DNA of 64,000 nt from Halomonas organivorans (lineage in GTDB: Bacteria > Pseudomonadota > Gammaproteobacteria > Pseudomonadales > Halomonadaceae), in NCBI RefSeq assembly GCF_014192055.1, contig NZ_JACHXM010000006.1:126746-190745 (forward strand). The letters are read 5' to 3'. Position numbers and translations under genes: made by a program. The notes beneath the pieces are model-generated. The model ran no database searches. It was not told the DNA's origin and saw nothing but the letters and a program-made list of their open reading frames with translations. Of the stretch, positions 56,549 through 64,000 are shown in pieces. Every line of letters starts with the position of its first letter. Positions within the stretch are counted from its first letter, which is position 1.

Positions 56549-57304
56549 CTACGCATCGTGCAGCTCGTCGAGGATGGCATCATTGAAGCCGGCATTGGTG
56601 TAAACATTCTGCACATCGTCCAGATCCTCGAGCATGTCGACCAGCTTGACGATGCGTCGGCCCAGGTCGACGTCATCGATGCGGGTGTAATTGTCCGGAA
56701 ACAGACCGACGTCGCTGGCCTCGGGCTCGATGCTCGCCGCGGCCAGGGCATCCTTGACCGCCCCGAAGCTCTCCACCGTGGTCACCACCTCCAGCCGGCC
56801 ATCCTCGAGGGCCTCGATGTCCTTGGGCTCGGCCGCCAGGGTGGCCTCCATGGCCGCTTCCTCGTCGATCTCTTCCGGCAGGGTCAGTCGGCCCTGCTTA
56901 TGGAACATGAAGGCCACCGAACCGGAGGTGCCCAGGTTGCCGCCGTGCTTGTTGAACGCGTGTCGCACCTCGGAGACAGTGCGGTTGCGATTGTCGGTCA
57001 TCGCCTCGACCATCACCGCCACGCCTTCGGGGCCGTAGCCCTCGTAGACGACCTCTTCCATGTCGTCGCCGTCGGTGTTGCCGGCGCCGCGGTCCACCGC
57101 GCGCTGAACGGTGTCCTTGGGCATGTTGTTGCCCAGCGCCTTGTCGATGGCGGCACGCAGGCGAGGATTGTCCTCCGGGTCGCCGCCGCCCTGCCGTGCG
57201 GCCACGGTGAGCTCACGAATCAGCTTGTTGAAGATCTTGCCCCGCTTGGCGTCCTGAGCCGCCTTGCGGTGCTTGATATTGGACCATTTGCTATGGCCGG
57301 CCAT
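56549..57304 (-). CDS. yebC: YebC/TACO1-family protein
   Basis: A 251-residue YebC-family protein; members act as transcription regulators (PmpR in Pseudomonas) or as translation factors relieving stalling at proline stretches. The start at 57304 gives the invariant N-terminus MAGHSKWSNIKHRKAAQDAK with GGAGGG upstream. The central YEGYGPEGVAVMVEAMTDN is also diagnostic. It leads the ruvCAB genes. Confidence 0.95.
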   Translation of the reverse strand: MAGHSKWSNIKHRKAAQDAKRGKIFNKLIRELTVAARQGGGDPEDNPRLRAAIDKALGNNMPKDTVQRAVDRGAGNTDGDDMEEVVYEGYGPEGVAVMVEAMTDNRNRTVSEVRHAFNKHGGNLGTSGSVAFMFHKQGRLTLPEEIDEEAAMEATLAAEPKDIEALEDGRLEVVTTVESFGAVKDALAAASIEPEASDVGLFPDNYTRIDDVDLGRRIVKLVDMLEDLDDVQNVYTNAGFNDAILDELHDA

Positions 57305-57632
57305 ATTCCCTCCTTCTGTGTAGCCCGTCAGTCGGGATACGCCCATGCCGCCGTGCCCAGCGGGATGAGCGCCGAGGACAAGGGGGAGCGAGGTTCTTTT
57401 GACAAGGGTGAGGCGAACCTCGCCGAACGGGTTGGCCAAGGATGGCCAACACCGGTCCTGCAAGCGGTGCAGGATGCACATTAGCGCGGCAGGTCAAAAG
57501 AAGCGCCCAAGGATGGGTTTACCGCGTCCTCGCGACACCTTGGCGTCGGTAAAGCGAACATGAAGCATCGCCCCCCAGAAACGACACCGGCGCCACAGGG
57601 GCGCCGATGCGATGACGGTCGAGCCGGCCGGC
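57305..57632. other. intergenic region between aspS and yebC
   Basis: No gene is seen. Near the aspS end, CGGCGCC (57588-57594) and GGCGCCG (57600-57606) form a 7-bp stem-loop followed on the minus strand by TGTCGTTTC, a possible aspS terminator. The rest must carry the yebC-ruv promoter; no clear hexamers stand out. Confidence 0.4.
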
Positions 57633-59414
57633 TTATTCGCCGGCGGTCTCGGCCTTGGCCTTCTGACGCAGCCGAATGTTGAGCTCCTTGAGCTGCTCGG
57701 CGCTGACCTCGCCCGGGGCGTCGGTCATCAGGCAGGCGGCGCTCTGGGTCTTCGGGAAGGCGATCACCTCGCGAATGGTGCGGGCACCGCTCATCAGCAT
57801 CACCAGGCGATCGAGGCCGAAGGCCAGGCCACCGTGGGGCGGTGCGCCGTACTGCAGGGCGTCGAGCAGGAAGCCGAACTTCTCGCGGGCCTCTTCCTCG
57901 TCGATGCCGAGCACCTCGAGCACGGTCTGCTGCATGGCCTGGTCGTGGATACGGATCGAGCCGCCGCCCAGCTCGGTGCCGTTGAGCACCATGTCGTAGG
58001 CGCGGGACAGCGCCTCGGCCGGGTTCGCCTTGAGCGTCTCCACGTCGCAGGACGGCGCAGTGAACGGATGGTGCAGGGCCTGCAGGCGAGCGCTGCCGTC
58101 ATCCTCGAACATCGGGAAGTCGACCACCCACAGCGGCGCCCACTCGGCGGTGTAGAGCTCGAGATCCTCGCCCAGCCTGACGCGCAGCGCGCCCAGCGCC
58201 TCGTTGACGATGCGGGTCTTGTCCGCGCCGAAGAAGATGATGTCGCCATCCTCGGCACCGACGCGATCCAGCAGCTGCTCGACCACGCCTTCCATGAACT
58301 TGACGATCGGCGACTGCAGGCCCTCGAGGCCCTTGGCACGCTCGTTGACCTTGATCCAGGCCAGGCCGCGGGCGCCGTAGATGCCGACGAACTTGGTGTA
58401 CTCGTCGATCTCCTTGCGGCTCAGCGACGCGCCGCCCTTGACCTTCAGCGCGGCCACGCGGCCGTCATCGGCGTTGGCCGGGCCGGAGAACACCTTGAAG
58501 TCCACGTCCTTCATCAGGTCGTCGACGTCGGTGAGCTCGAGCGGGATGCGCAGGTCGGGCTTGTCGGAGCCGAAACGCTGCATGGCCTCGGCGTAGGGCA
58601 TGCGCGGGAACTCGGGCAGTTCGACCTCGAGCACTTCCTTGAACAGGTTGCGCACCATGCTCTCGGTGATCGCCATGATGTCCTCCTCTTCGACGAAGGA
58701 GGCCTCCAGGTCGATCTGGGTGAACTCGGGCTGGCGGTCGGCGCGCAGGTCCTCGTCGCGGAAGCACTTGGCGATCTGGTAGTAGCGATCGAAGCCGGAC
58801 ACCATCAGCAGCTGCTTGAACAGCTGCGGCGACTGCGGCAGCGCGAAGAAGCTGCCCGGATGGGTGCGGCTCGGCACCAGGTAGTCGCGGGCACCTTCAG
58901 GCGTGGCACGGGTCAGTACCGGCGTCTCGATGTCCAGGAAGCCCTGCCCTTCGAGATAGGCGCGCACGCTGTGGGAGATGCGCGAGCGCAGGCGCAGCTT
59001 GTCGATCATTTCCGGGCGACGCAGATCGATGTAACGGTACTTGAGGCGTACTTCCTCGCCGACCTTGCCGTGCTCGTCGAGCTGGAACGGCGGCGTGGCG
59101 GCGGTGTTGAGGACTTCCACATCCTTGGCCAACACCTCGATCAGGCCGGTCGGCATGTTGGGATTCTGGGTGCCCTCGGGGCGCAGACGCACGCGGCCGC
59201 TGATGCGCAGCACGTATTCGCTGCGGGCGCGGTCGGCATTGGCGAAAGCCTCGGCGGTGTCGGGGTCGACCACGACCTGGGCGATGCCGTCCCGATCGCG
59301 CATATCGAGGAAGATGACCCCGCCATGGTCACGGCGGCGATGTACCCAACCGCACAGGGTGACCGTCTGATCCACCATGGTCTCGTTCAGCTGGCCGCAA
59401 TAATGGCTGCGCAT
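57633..59414 (-). CDS. aspS: aspartyl-tRNA synthetase, probably non-discriminating
   Basis: A 593-residue bacterial-type class-II synthetase: N-terminal OB anticodon domain, motif 2 in [20 protein letters not shown], the GAD insertion domain and motif 3 [13 protein letters not shown]. The specificity positions read His30 (RRRDHGG) and Gly in [14 protein letters not shown]; the same pair marks the non-discriminating Pseudomonas aeruginosa enzyme, which also charges tRNA-Asn and needs GatCAB. That reading is inference from memory of that enzyme. Confidence 0.95.
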   Translation of the reverse strand: MRSHYCGQLNETMVDQTVTLCGWVHRRRDHGGVIFLDMRDRDGIAQVVVDPDTAEAFANADRARSEYVLRISGRVRLRPEGTQNPNMPTGLIEVLAKDVEVLNTAATPPFQLDEHGKVGEEVRLKYRYIDLRRPEMIDKLRLRSRISHSVRAYLEGQGFLDIETPVLTRATPEGARDYLVPSRTHPGSFFALPQSPQLFKQLLMVSGFDRYYQIAKCFRDEDLRADRQPEFTQIDLEASFVEEEDIMAITESMVRNLFKEVLEVELPEFPRMPYAEAMQRFGSDKPDLRIPLELTDVDDLMKDVDFKVFSGPANADDGRVAALKVKGGASLSRKEIDEYTKFVGIYGARGLAWIKVNERAKGLEGLQSPIVKFMEGVVEQLLDRVGAEDGDIIFFGADKTRIVNEALGALRVRLGEDLELYTAEWAPLWVVDFPMFEDDGSARLQALHHPFTAPSCDVETLKANPAEALSRAYDMVLNGTELGGGSIRIHDQAMQQTVLEVLGIDEEEAREKFGFLLDALQYGAPPHGGLAFGLDRLVMLMSGARTIREVIAFPKTQSAACLMTDAPGEVSAEQLKELNIRLRQKAKAETAGE

Positions 59415-59509
59415 GTCGTATCCTGTCTTGTTGCGTGAAATGAAGTAGCTGACAGCCTGTGGGACTCACGATCGATCAAGCCCGACAGGCTGCAGGGCGG
59501 CGGACGCGG

Positions 59510-59764
59510 TCAGGCCGCCGCCCCGTCCTTGCTCGACGACCCGGACGACGTCTCGCCGCCTCCGGCGAGGTTCTTCTTGCTACCGGTCTTGAAATCGGTC
59601 TCGTACCAGCCGCCGCCGGCCAGACGGAAACCCGCCGCGGAGATCAGCCGATCGAGCTCGGCCTGCTCGCAGGCAGGGCAGTCGGTCAACGGCTCGGCGC
59701 TCACCTTCTGCAGTTTTTCCAGGCGATGGCCGCAGGCCTTGCACTCGTATTCGTAGATGGGCAT
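59510..59764 (-). CDS. FmdB-type zinc ribbon protein
   Basis: An 84-residue protein starting MPIYEYECKACGHRLEKLQK, the FmdB/CxxC zinc-ribbon signature, with the second pair in DCPACEQAEL. The C-terminus is Gly/Ser/Ala-rich and disordered. Function is unknown. It lies upstream of aspS in the same orientation, as in many gammaproteobacteria. Confidence 0.88.
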   Translation of the reverse strand: MPIYEYECKACGHRLEKLQKVSAEPLTDCPACEQAELDRLISAAGFRLAGGGWYETDFKTGSKKNLAGGGETSSGSSSKDGAAA

Positions 59765-59957
59765 GGTTTGGGTCTCCCGGTAACGACGTCCCAAGGGGCA
59801 ATGCGACGCCGCAACCTCGCTCGGTCGCGGTGCGTTCTGCGATATAGGGTCGGGCGGCCGATATTCCAAGCCTGCCGCGAAAGCCCGATATTATAGCCTG
59901 CCGACGGGCCTCAGGCCCAGCCCCGACCGAGCACCACCACCGACAAGGAAGCCCACC

Positions 59958-60890
59958 ATGCATGCCGTGATCCTCGACGCCGCCAGCCTCGGCCCCGACA
60001 TCGACCTGTCGCCGATCCGCGCCGGGGTGACCCGGCTCGACGTTCACGACTTCACCGAACGCGACGAGGCCGTGGCACGACTCGAAGGCGCCGATGTCGC
60101 CATCGTCAACAAGGTGGTGCTGGATGCGCAATCCCTCGCCGCCCTGCCCGACCTCAAGCTGATCTGCGTGCTCGCCACCGGCACCAACAACATCGCCATG
60201 GAGGAAGCCGAGCGGCGAGGCATCGCGGTGCGCAATGTCAGCGCCTACGGCACGGCGAGCGTCGCCCAGCATACCCTGATGATGATGCTGTCACTGGCCG
60301 GCCGCCTGCCCCGTTACCAGCGCGACGTAGCCGACGGCCGATGGGGCAAGAGCGCCTTCTTCTGCCTGATGGACCACACCACCCTTCAGCTCGAGGGCAA
60401 GCGGCTGGTGATCGTCGGCCAGGGAGAGCTCGGCACTCGCGTCGGCCAGCTCGCCGGCGCGTTCGGCATGGACGTGGTCTTCGCCGCACGCCCGGGCGCC
60501 GAGCACGACACTCGTCCCACGCTCGCCGAACTCGCCCCCACGGCCGATGCCATCAGCCTGCATTGCCCGCTGACCGAGGCCACCCATCATCTGGTCGGCG
60601 AGGCCCTGCTCGCGCGCTTGAAACCCGAAGCACTGCTGGTCAACTGCGCGCGGGGCGGCGTGATCGACGAGATTGCGGCCCTCGAGGCATTGCGCGACGG
60701 TCGCCTGGGCGGCCTTGCCGTCGATGTGCTGCCCGAAGAGCCGCCTCGCCAGGGACATCCGTTGATCGACGCGCTCGGTGAACCGCTGAACCTGATCGTC
60801 ACGCCTCACAGCGCCTGGATCAGCCCCGAGGCGCGACAGCGGATCGTCGAGCTCACGGCCGAGAACCTGGCCTTCCCCCTGCGCGATTGA
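59958..60890 (+). CDS. D-2-hydroxyacid dehydrogenase, glycerate/hydroxypyruvate type
   Basis: A 310-residue NAD(P)-dependent 2-hydroxyacid dehydrogenase. The Rossmann motif is VGQGELGTRVGQLAGAFG, the substrate-binding Arg is in NCARGGVIDE, the catalytic Glu in LPEEPP, and His in VTPHSAWIS. LATGTNNIAMEEAERRGIAV suggests the hydroxypyruvate reductase (HprA) branch. It is divergent from fmdB, with AAGGAAG before the ATG. Confidence 0.88.
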   Translation: MHAVILDAASLGPDIDLSPIRAGVTRLDVHDFTERDEAVARLEGADVAIVNKVVLDAQSLAALPDLKLICVLATGTNNIAMEEAERRGIAVRNVSAYGTASVAQHTLMMMLSLAGRLPRYQRDVADGRWGKSAFFCLMDHTTLQLEGKRLVIVGQGELGTRVGQLAGAFGMDVVFAARPGAEHDTRPTLAELAPTADAISLHCPLTEATHHLVGEALLARLKPEALLVNCARGGVIDEIAALEALRDGRLGGLAVDVLPEEPPRQGHPLIDALGEPLNLIVTPHSAWISPEARQRIVELTAENLAFPLRD

Positions 60891-61044
60891 CCGACGGCAG
60901 CAAGGCTAGGTTGTATTTGGGTTCATGAAGGAAGATAACGGTATAAAACCAGTATCGACCCTTCCTGACGGCTTGCGCCGTCCCCGGTAGGCCTCGATAC
61001 TCACGCCGATACACACAGACTCACGCTCCTATTCGGACGACGGC

Positions 61045-61953
61045 ATGCTCCACAACTTCGGCTCGATCAATCTCGACCACTTCTATCGGGTTCCCCACCT
61101 GGTGGCGCCCGGCGAGACGCTGACCAGTCGCGACTACCGCGTCGGCCTCGGCGGCAAGGGGGCCAACCAGTCGCTGGCCATGGCCCGCGCCGGCGGCCAG
61201 GTGCGCCATTGGGGGCGACTCGGCCGCCAGGATGCCTGGGCCCGCGACCTGCTCTTCGAGGCCGGCGTCGACGTCTCGGCGATCACCCTGGTGGACGAAC
61301 CCGGCGGCCATGCCATCATCCAGGTGGACGACCGCGGCGAGAACGCCATCCTGCTCTTCCCTGGCGCCAACCACGGCTTCACCCAGGACGATCTCGATGC
61401 CCGGCTCCGCGACACGGCGCCCGGGGATTGGCTGCTGGCACAGAACGAATGCAACGCCCTGCCCCATGTGCTGAACGCCACCCGCGACCGGGGCCTGAAC
61501 GTCGCCTTCAATCCGGCCCCGATGACCGCCGATGTCGCCGCCCTGCCCCTCGAGGCGTGCCGGCTGCTGTTCGTCAACCGTGGCGAAGCCGAGATGCTGA
61601 CCGGCGAGCCCGCCGGCAGCGAGGCCGAGGCGCTGCTCGACGCTCTCGCCCGGCGGCTGCCGGACACCGAGACGGTGCTGACCCTGGGCGGCGACGGCGC
61701 CTGGTACCAGCACGGCCAGACACGCCACTTCCAGCCGCCCCTGCCGGTGACCGCCGTGGACACCACCGGCGCCGGCGACACCTTCATCGGCTATTACCTG
61801 GCCGCCGTCCAGGCCGGCGAGTCTCCGGTTGCCTGCCTGGCCCGTGCGGCGGCTGCCGCGGCGCTGGGCGTGCAACGCCACGGTGCCGCCGAGAGCATTC
61901 CCCGGGCCGCCGAGGTGGAGCGCTGGCTCCGCCAAGCCAAACACGACCACTGA
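61045..61953 (+). CDS. rbsK: ribokinase (PfkB family)
   Basis: RbsK phosphorylates ribose, here probably ribose released by the next gene. The 302-residue product has FGSINLDHFYRV, the sugar-binding GLGGKGANQSLAMARAG, and the anion hole with catalytic Asp in VDTTGAGDTFIGYYLAA. The stop is 19 bp before a nucleoside hydrolase, making a nucleoside-salvage pair. The upstream gap has a GACGGCTTGCGCCGTC hairpin. Confidence 0.9.
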   Translation: MLHNFGSINLDHFYRVPHLVAPGETLTSRDYRVGLGGKGANQSLAMARAGGQVRHWGRLGRQDAWARDLLFEAGVDVSAITLVDEPGGHAIIQVDDRGENAILLFPGANHGFTQDDLDARLRDTAPGDWLLAQNECNALPHVLNATRDRGLNVAFNPAPMTADVAALPLEACRLLFVNRGEAEMLTGEPAGSEAEALLDALARRLPDTETVLTLGGDGAWYQHGQTRHFQPPLPVTAVDTTGAGDTFIGYYLAAVQAGESPVACLARAAAAAALGVQRHGAAESIPRAAEVERWLRQAKHDH

Positions 61954-61972
61954 CCATCAACGAGGACCCTTC

Positions 61973-62914
61973 ATGCCACAGCCGATCATCTTCGATACCG
62001 ACCCCGGCGTCGACGACGCCCAGGCCATCGCCATCGCCCTGCGCCATCCCGACATCGAGCTGCTGGGCATGACCACCACCTTCGGCAACGTCGACGTCGG
62101 CACCGCGACGCACAATGCCCTGCTGCTGGCCGAACTCGCCGGCGAGCGGATCCCGGTGGCCCAGGGTGCCGCGGCGCCGATGGTCAAGCCACGCCATCCG
62201 GCCCCGGCGCACATTCACGGCGCCAACGGCCTCGGCGACATCGACCTGCCGGCGGTCAGCGGCCAGGCGGATTCGCGCAGTGCCGCCCAGTTCATCGTCG
62301 ACACCGTGAACGCCCGTCCGGGCGAGGTGACCCTGGTGGCGGTGGGTCCGCTCGGCAACCTGGCCGCCGCCCTCCAGCTCGACCCGACCCTCATTGAGCG
62401 GGTCAAGCGCGTGGTGGTGATGGGCGGTTCGGTGAAGGAAGGCGGCAACGTCACGCCGGTGGCCGAGGCCAATATCTTCAACGATCCCCACGCCGCCCAG
62501 CGGGTGTTGACCGCCGGCTGGCCGCTGACCCTGGTCGGACTGGACGTGACCCATCGCTGCGTGCTGGCCCCGAGTCACATGGCGCGCATCGCCGCCGGCC
62601 AGGGCGCGCTGGGCGAAGTGCTGGCCGGCAGCTATGACTTCTACCGCCGGTTCTACCAGGGCGCGCTGGGCATCGACGGCTGCTGCCCCCATGACAGCCT
62701 GGCCCTGGCCTGGCTGGCATGTCCGGAGCTGTTCACCGTCGCCCGCGGCCACCTCAACGTGGCCACCGAGGGCCCGGCGGAAGGCCAGACGCTCTTCGCA
62801 CCGGAGCAGCGCGAGTTCATCGCCCCGCGCTGGTCACAGACGCCGCTGGCCGACGTCTGCCTCGGCGTCGACGGCGACGCCGTGGTGGAATGGATCACCC
62901 GAACCCTCGAGTGA
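61973..62914 (+). CDS. inosine/uridine-preferring nucleoside hydrolase
   Basis: A 313-residue nucleoside N-ribohydrolase. The Ca-binding DTDPGVDDAQAIAIAL motif and the later MGGSVKEGGNVTPVAEANIF are diagnostic. It splits nucleosides to base and ribose. It is paired with ribokinase upstream. ATG 61973 is chosen, with CGAGGACC before it. Base preference cannot be read safely. Confidence 0.92.
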   Translation: MPQPIIFDTDPGVDDAQAIAIALRHPDIELLGMTTTFGNVDVGTATHNALLLAELAGERIPVAQGAAAPMVKPRHPAPAHIHGANGLGDIDLPAVSGQADSRSAAQFIVDTVNARPGEVTLVAVGPLGNLAAALQLDPTLIERVKRVVVMGGSVKEGGNVTPVAEANIFNDPHAAQRVLTAGWPLTLVGLDVTHRCVLAPSHMARIAAGQGALGEVLAGSYDFYRRFYQGALGIDGCCPHDSLALAWLACPELFTVARGHLNVATEGPAEGQTLFAPEQREFIAPRWSQTPLADVCLGVDGDAVVEWITRTLE

Positions 62915-62993
62915 TGACGGGAGCCGGTACCCGGGACGAATGCCAGGAGCGCCCCATCATCGAGGACACCGGTGCCGCTGACTCGAGGCACGG

Positions 62994-63266
62994 CTAGCCC
63001 GTCGTGAAGCCCTGCGGCACCCGGACCTCCACGGTCTCGAGCTCGACGTCGGTGACCCGAGCGGCGGGCGGCCCCTGCCACAGCCATTCACTGACCTCAT
63101 GCACCGCCTCACGGCGGCCGCACAGCAGCACCTCGACGCGCCCATCGGCGAGATTGCGCGCGTGGCCGGTGACCCCGGCCTGCTGCGCGCGCTCCTGGGT
63201 GGCGCGGCGATACCAGACGCCCTGGACCTTGCCGGCCACCAGGGCCTTGATGCAGTACTCACCCAT
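62994..63266 (-). CDS. acyP: acylphosphatase
   Basis: A 90-residue acylphosphatase that hydrolyses carboxyl-phosphate bonds. The signature [20 protein letters not shown] carries the active arginine, and [16 protein letters not shown] the active asparagine. Its start has GGAGGA upstream. It is divergent from the leucine-dehydrogenase-like gene and faces the nucleoside hydrolase. Confidence 0.94.
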   Translation of the reverse strand: MGEYCIKALVAGKVQGVWYRRATQERAQQAGVTGHARNLADGRVEVLLCGRREAVHEVSEWLWQGPPAARVTDVELETVEVRVPQGFTTG

Positions 63267-63463
63267 GCGTCCTCCTCCTGTGTCATGGCACGAATCGCCG
63301 ACTCGCCCTCTTCCCGACAGCCCGTGGCCAAGGCTTCCCGGGCGATGGGCGATGCTCTAGTCTTCAAGGTGTCACACGGGCGTCCGCTCGGCCACAAGCC
63401 ACGGCGACGTCGCCCCTCGCCCACCCATGGCGAACCCCATCATCCTCACGAGGGAGACACCCC

Positions 63464-64000
<537 letters not shown>

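Overview
The window is a GC-rich stretch of a gammaproteobacterial chromosome, most likely a Halomonas or close relative (Halomonadaceae). The best evidence is a complete ectABC ectoine operon whose EctA and EctC match the Halomonas elongata proteins, as I remember them, almost residue for residue. The pseudomonad-like order aspS-yebC-ruvCAB-tolQRAB-pal-cpoB and a typical ubiG/mupP pair agree. I see no tRNA, rRNA or CRISPR array.

Layout. 1-5 kb: Fe-S genes nfuA and sufE flank a KfrA-like DNA-binding protein and a tyrosine recombinase, followed by yidD, hisI and a Zur-type regulator. 5-9 kb: a three-gene envelope operon of unknown role (retropepsin-like lipoprotein, 7TM inactive transglutaminase, RimK-like ATP-grasp ligase). 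9-14 kb: a less GC-biased island with a MerR regulator, a DJ-1/Hsp31-like protein, an acetoacetate-decarboxylase-like protein, a serine esterase and an Old Yellow Enzyme; three MerR-type dyads tie these genes together. 14-22 kb: two FdhF/YdeP-type molybdopterin oxidoreductases flank a bestrophin, a LysR regulator, a degenerate two-TM channel and a YrhK-like protein. 22-25 kb: ectABC, with a stem-loop after every cistron. 25-34 kb: gor, can and a five-gene oligopeptide ABC transporter. 34-44 kb: a HypT-like LysR regulator, yheT, then msrA, tamB, tamA and a coiled-coil membrane protein on the opposite strand, then sodB. 44-49 kb: a UDP-glucose-dehydrogenase-like gene without its catalytic cysteine, galU, ubiG, a MupP/Gph phosphatase and a YciK-like reductase. 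49-60 kb: Tol-Pal, Ruv, yebC, aspS and an FmdB zinc ribbon. 60-64 kb: a D-2-hydroxyacid dehydrogenase, ribokinase, nucleoside hydrolase, acylphosphatase and the start of a leucine-dehydrogenase-family gene that runs off the window.

Common themes are osmotic and oxidative or electrophile defence (ectoine, glutathione reductase, SodB, MsrA, Old Yellow Enzyme, DJ-1) and outer-envelope assembly (TamAB, Tol-Pal, YidD). A family of about 120-bp inverted-repeat elements sits in three intergenic spaces.

The least described parts are the ATP-grasp/7TM-transglutaminase/protease operon, the MerR electrophile-type regulon, the paired FdhF/channel cluster and the UDP-glucose-dehydrogenase-like putative pseudoenzyme. 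All functional calls rest on motif recognition and gene context; no database search was run.
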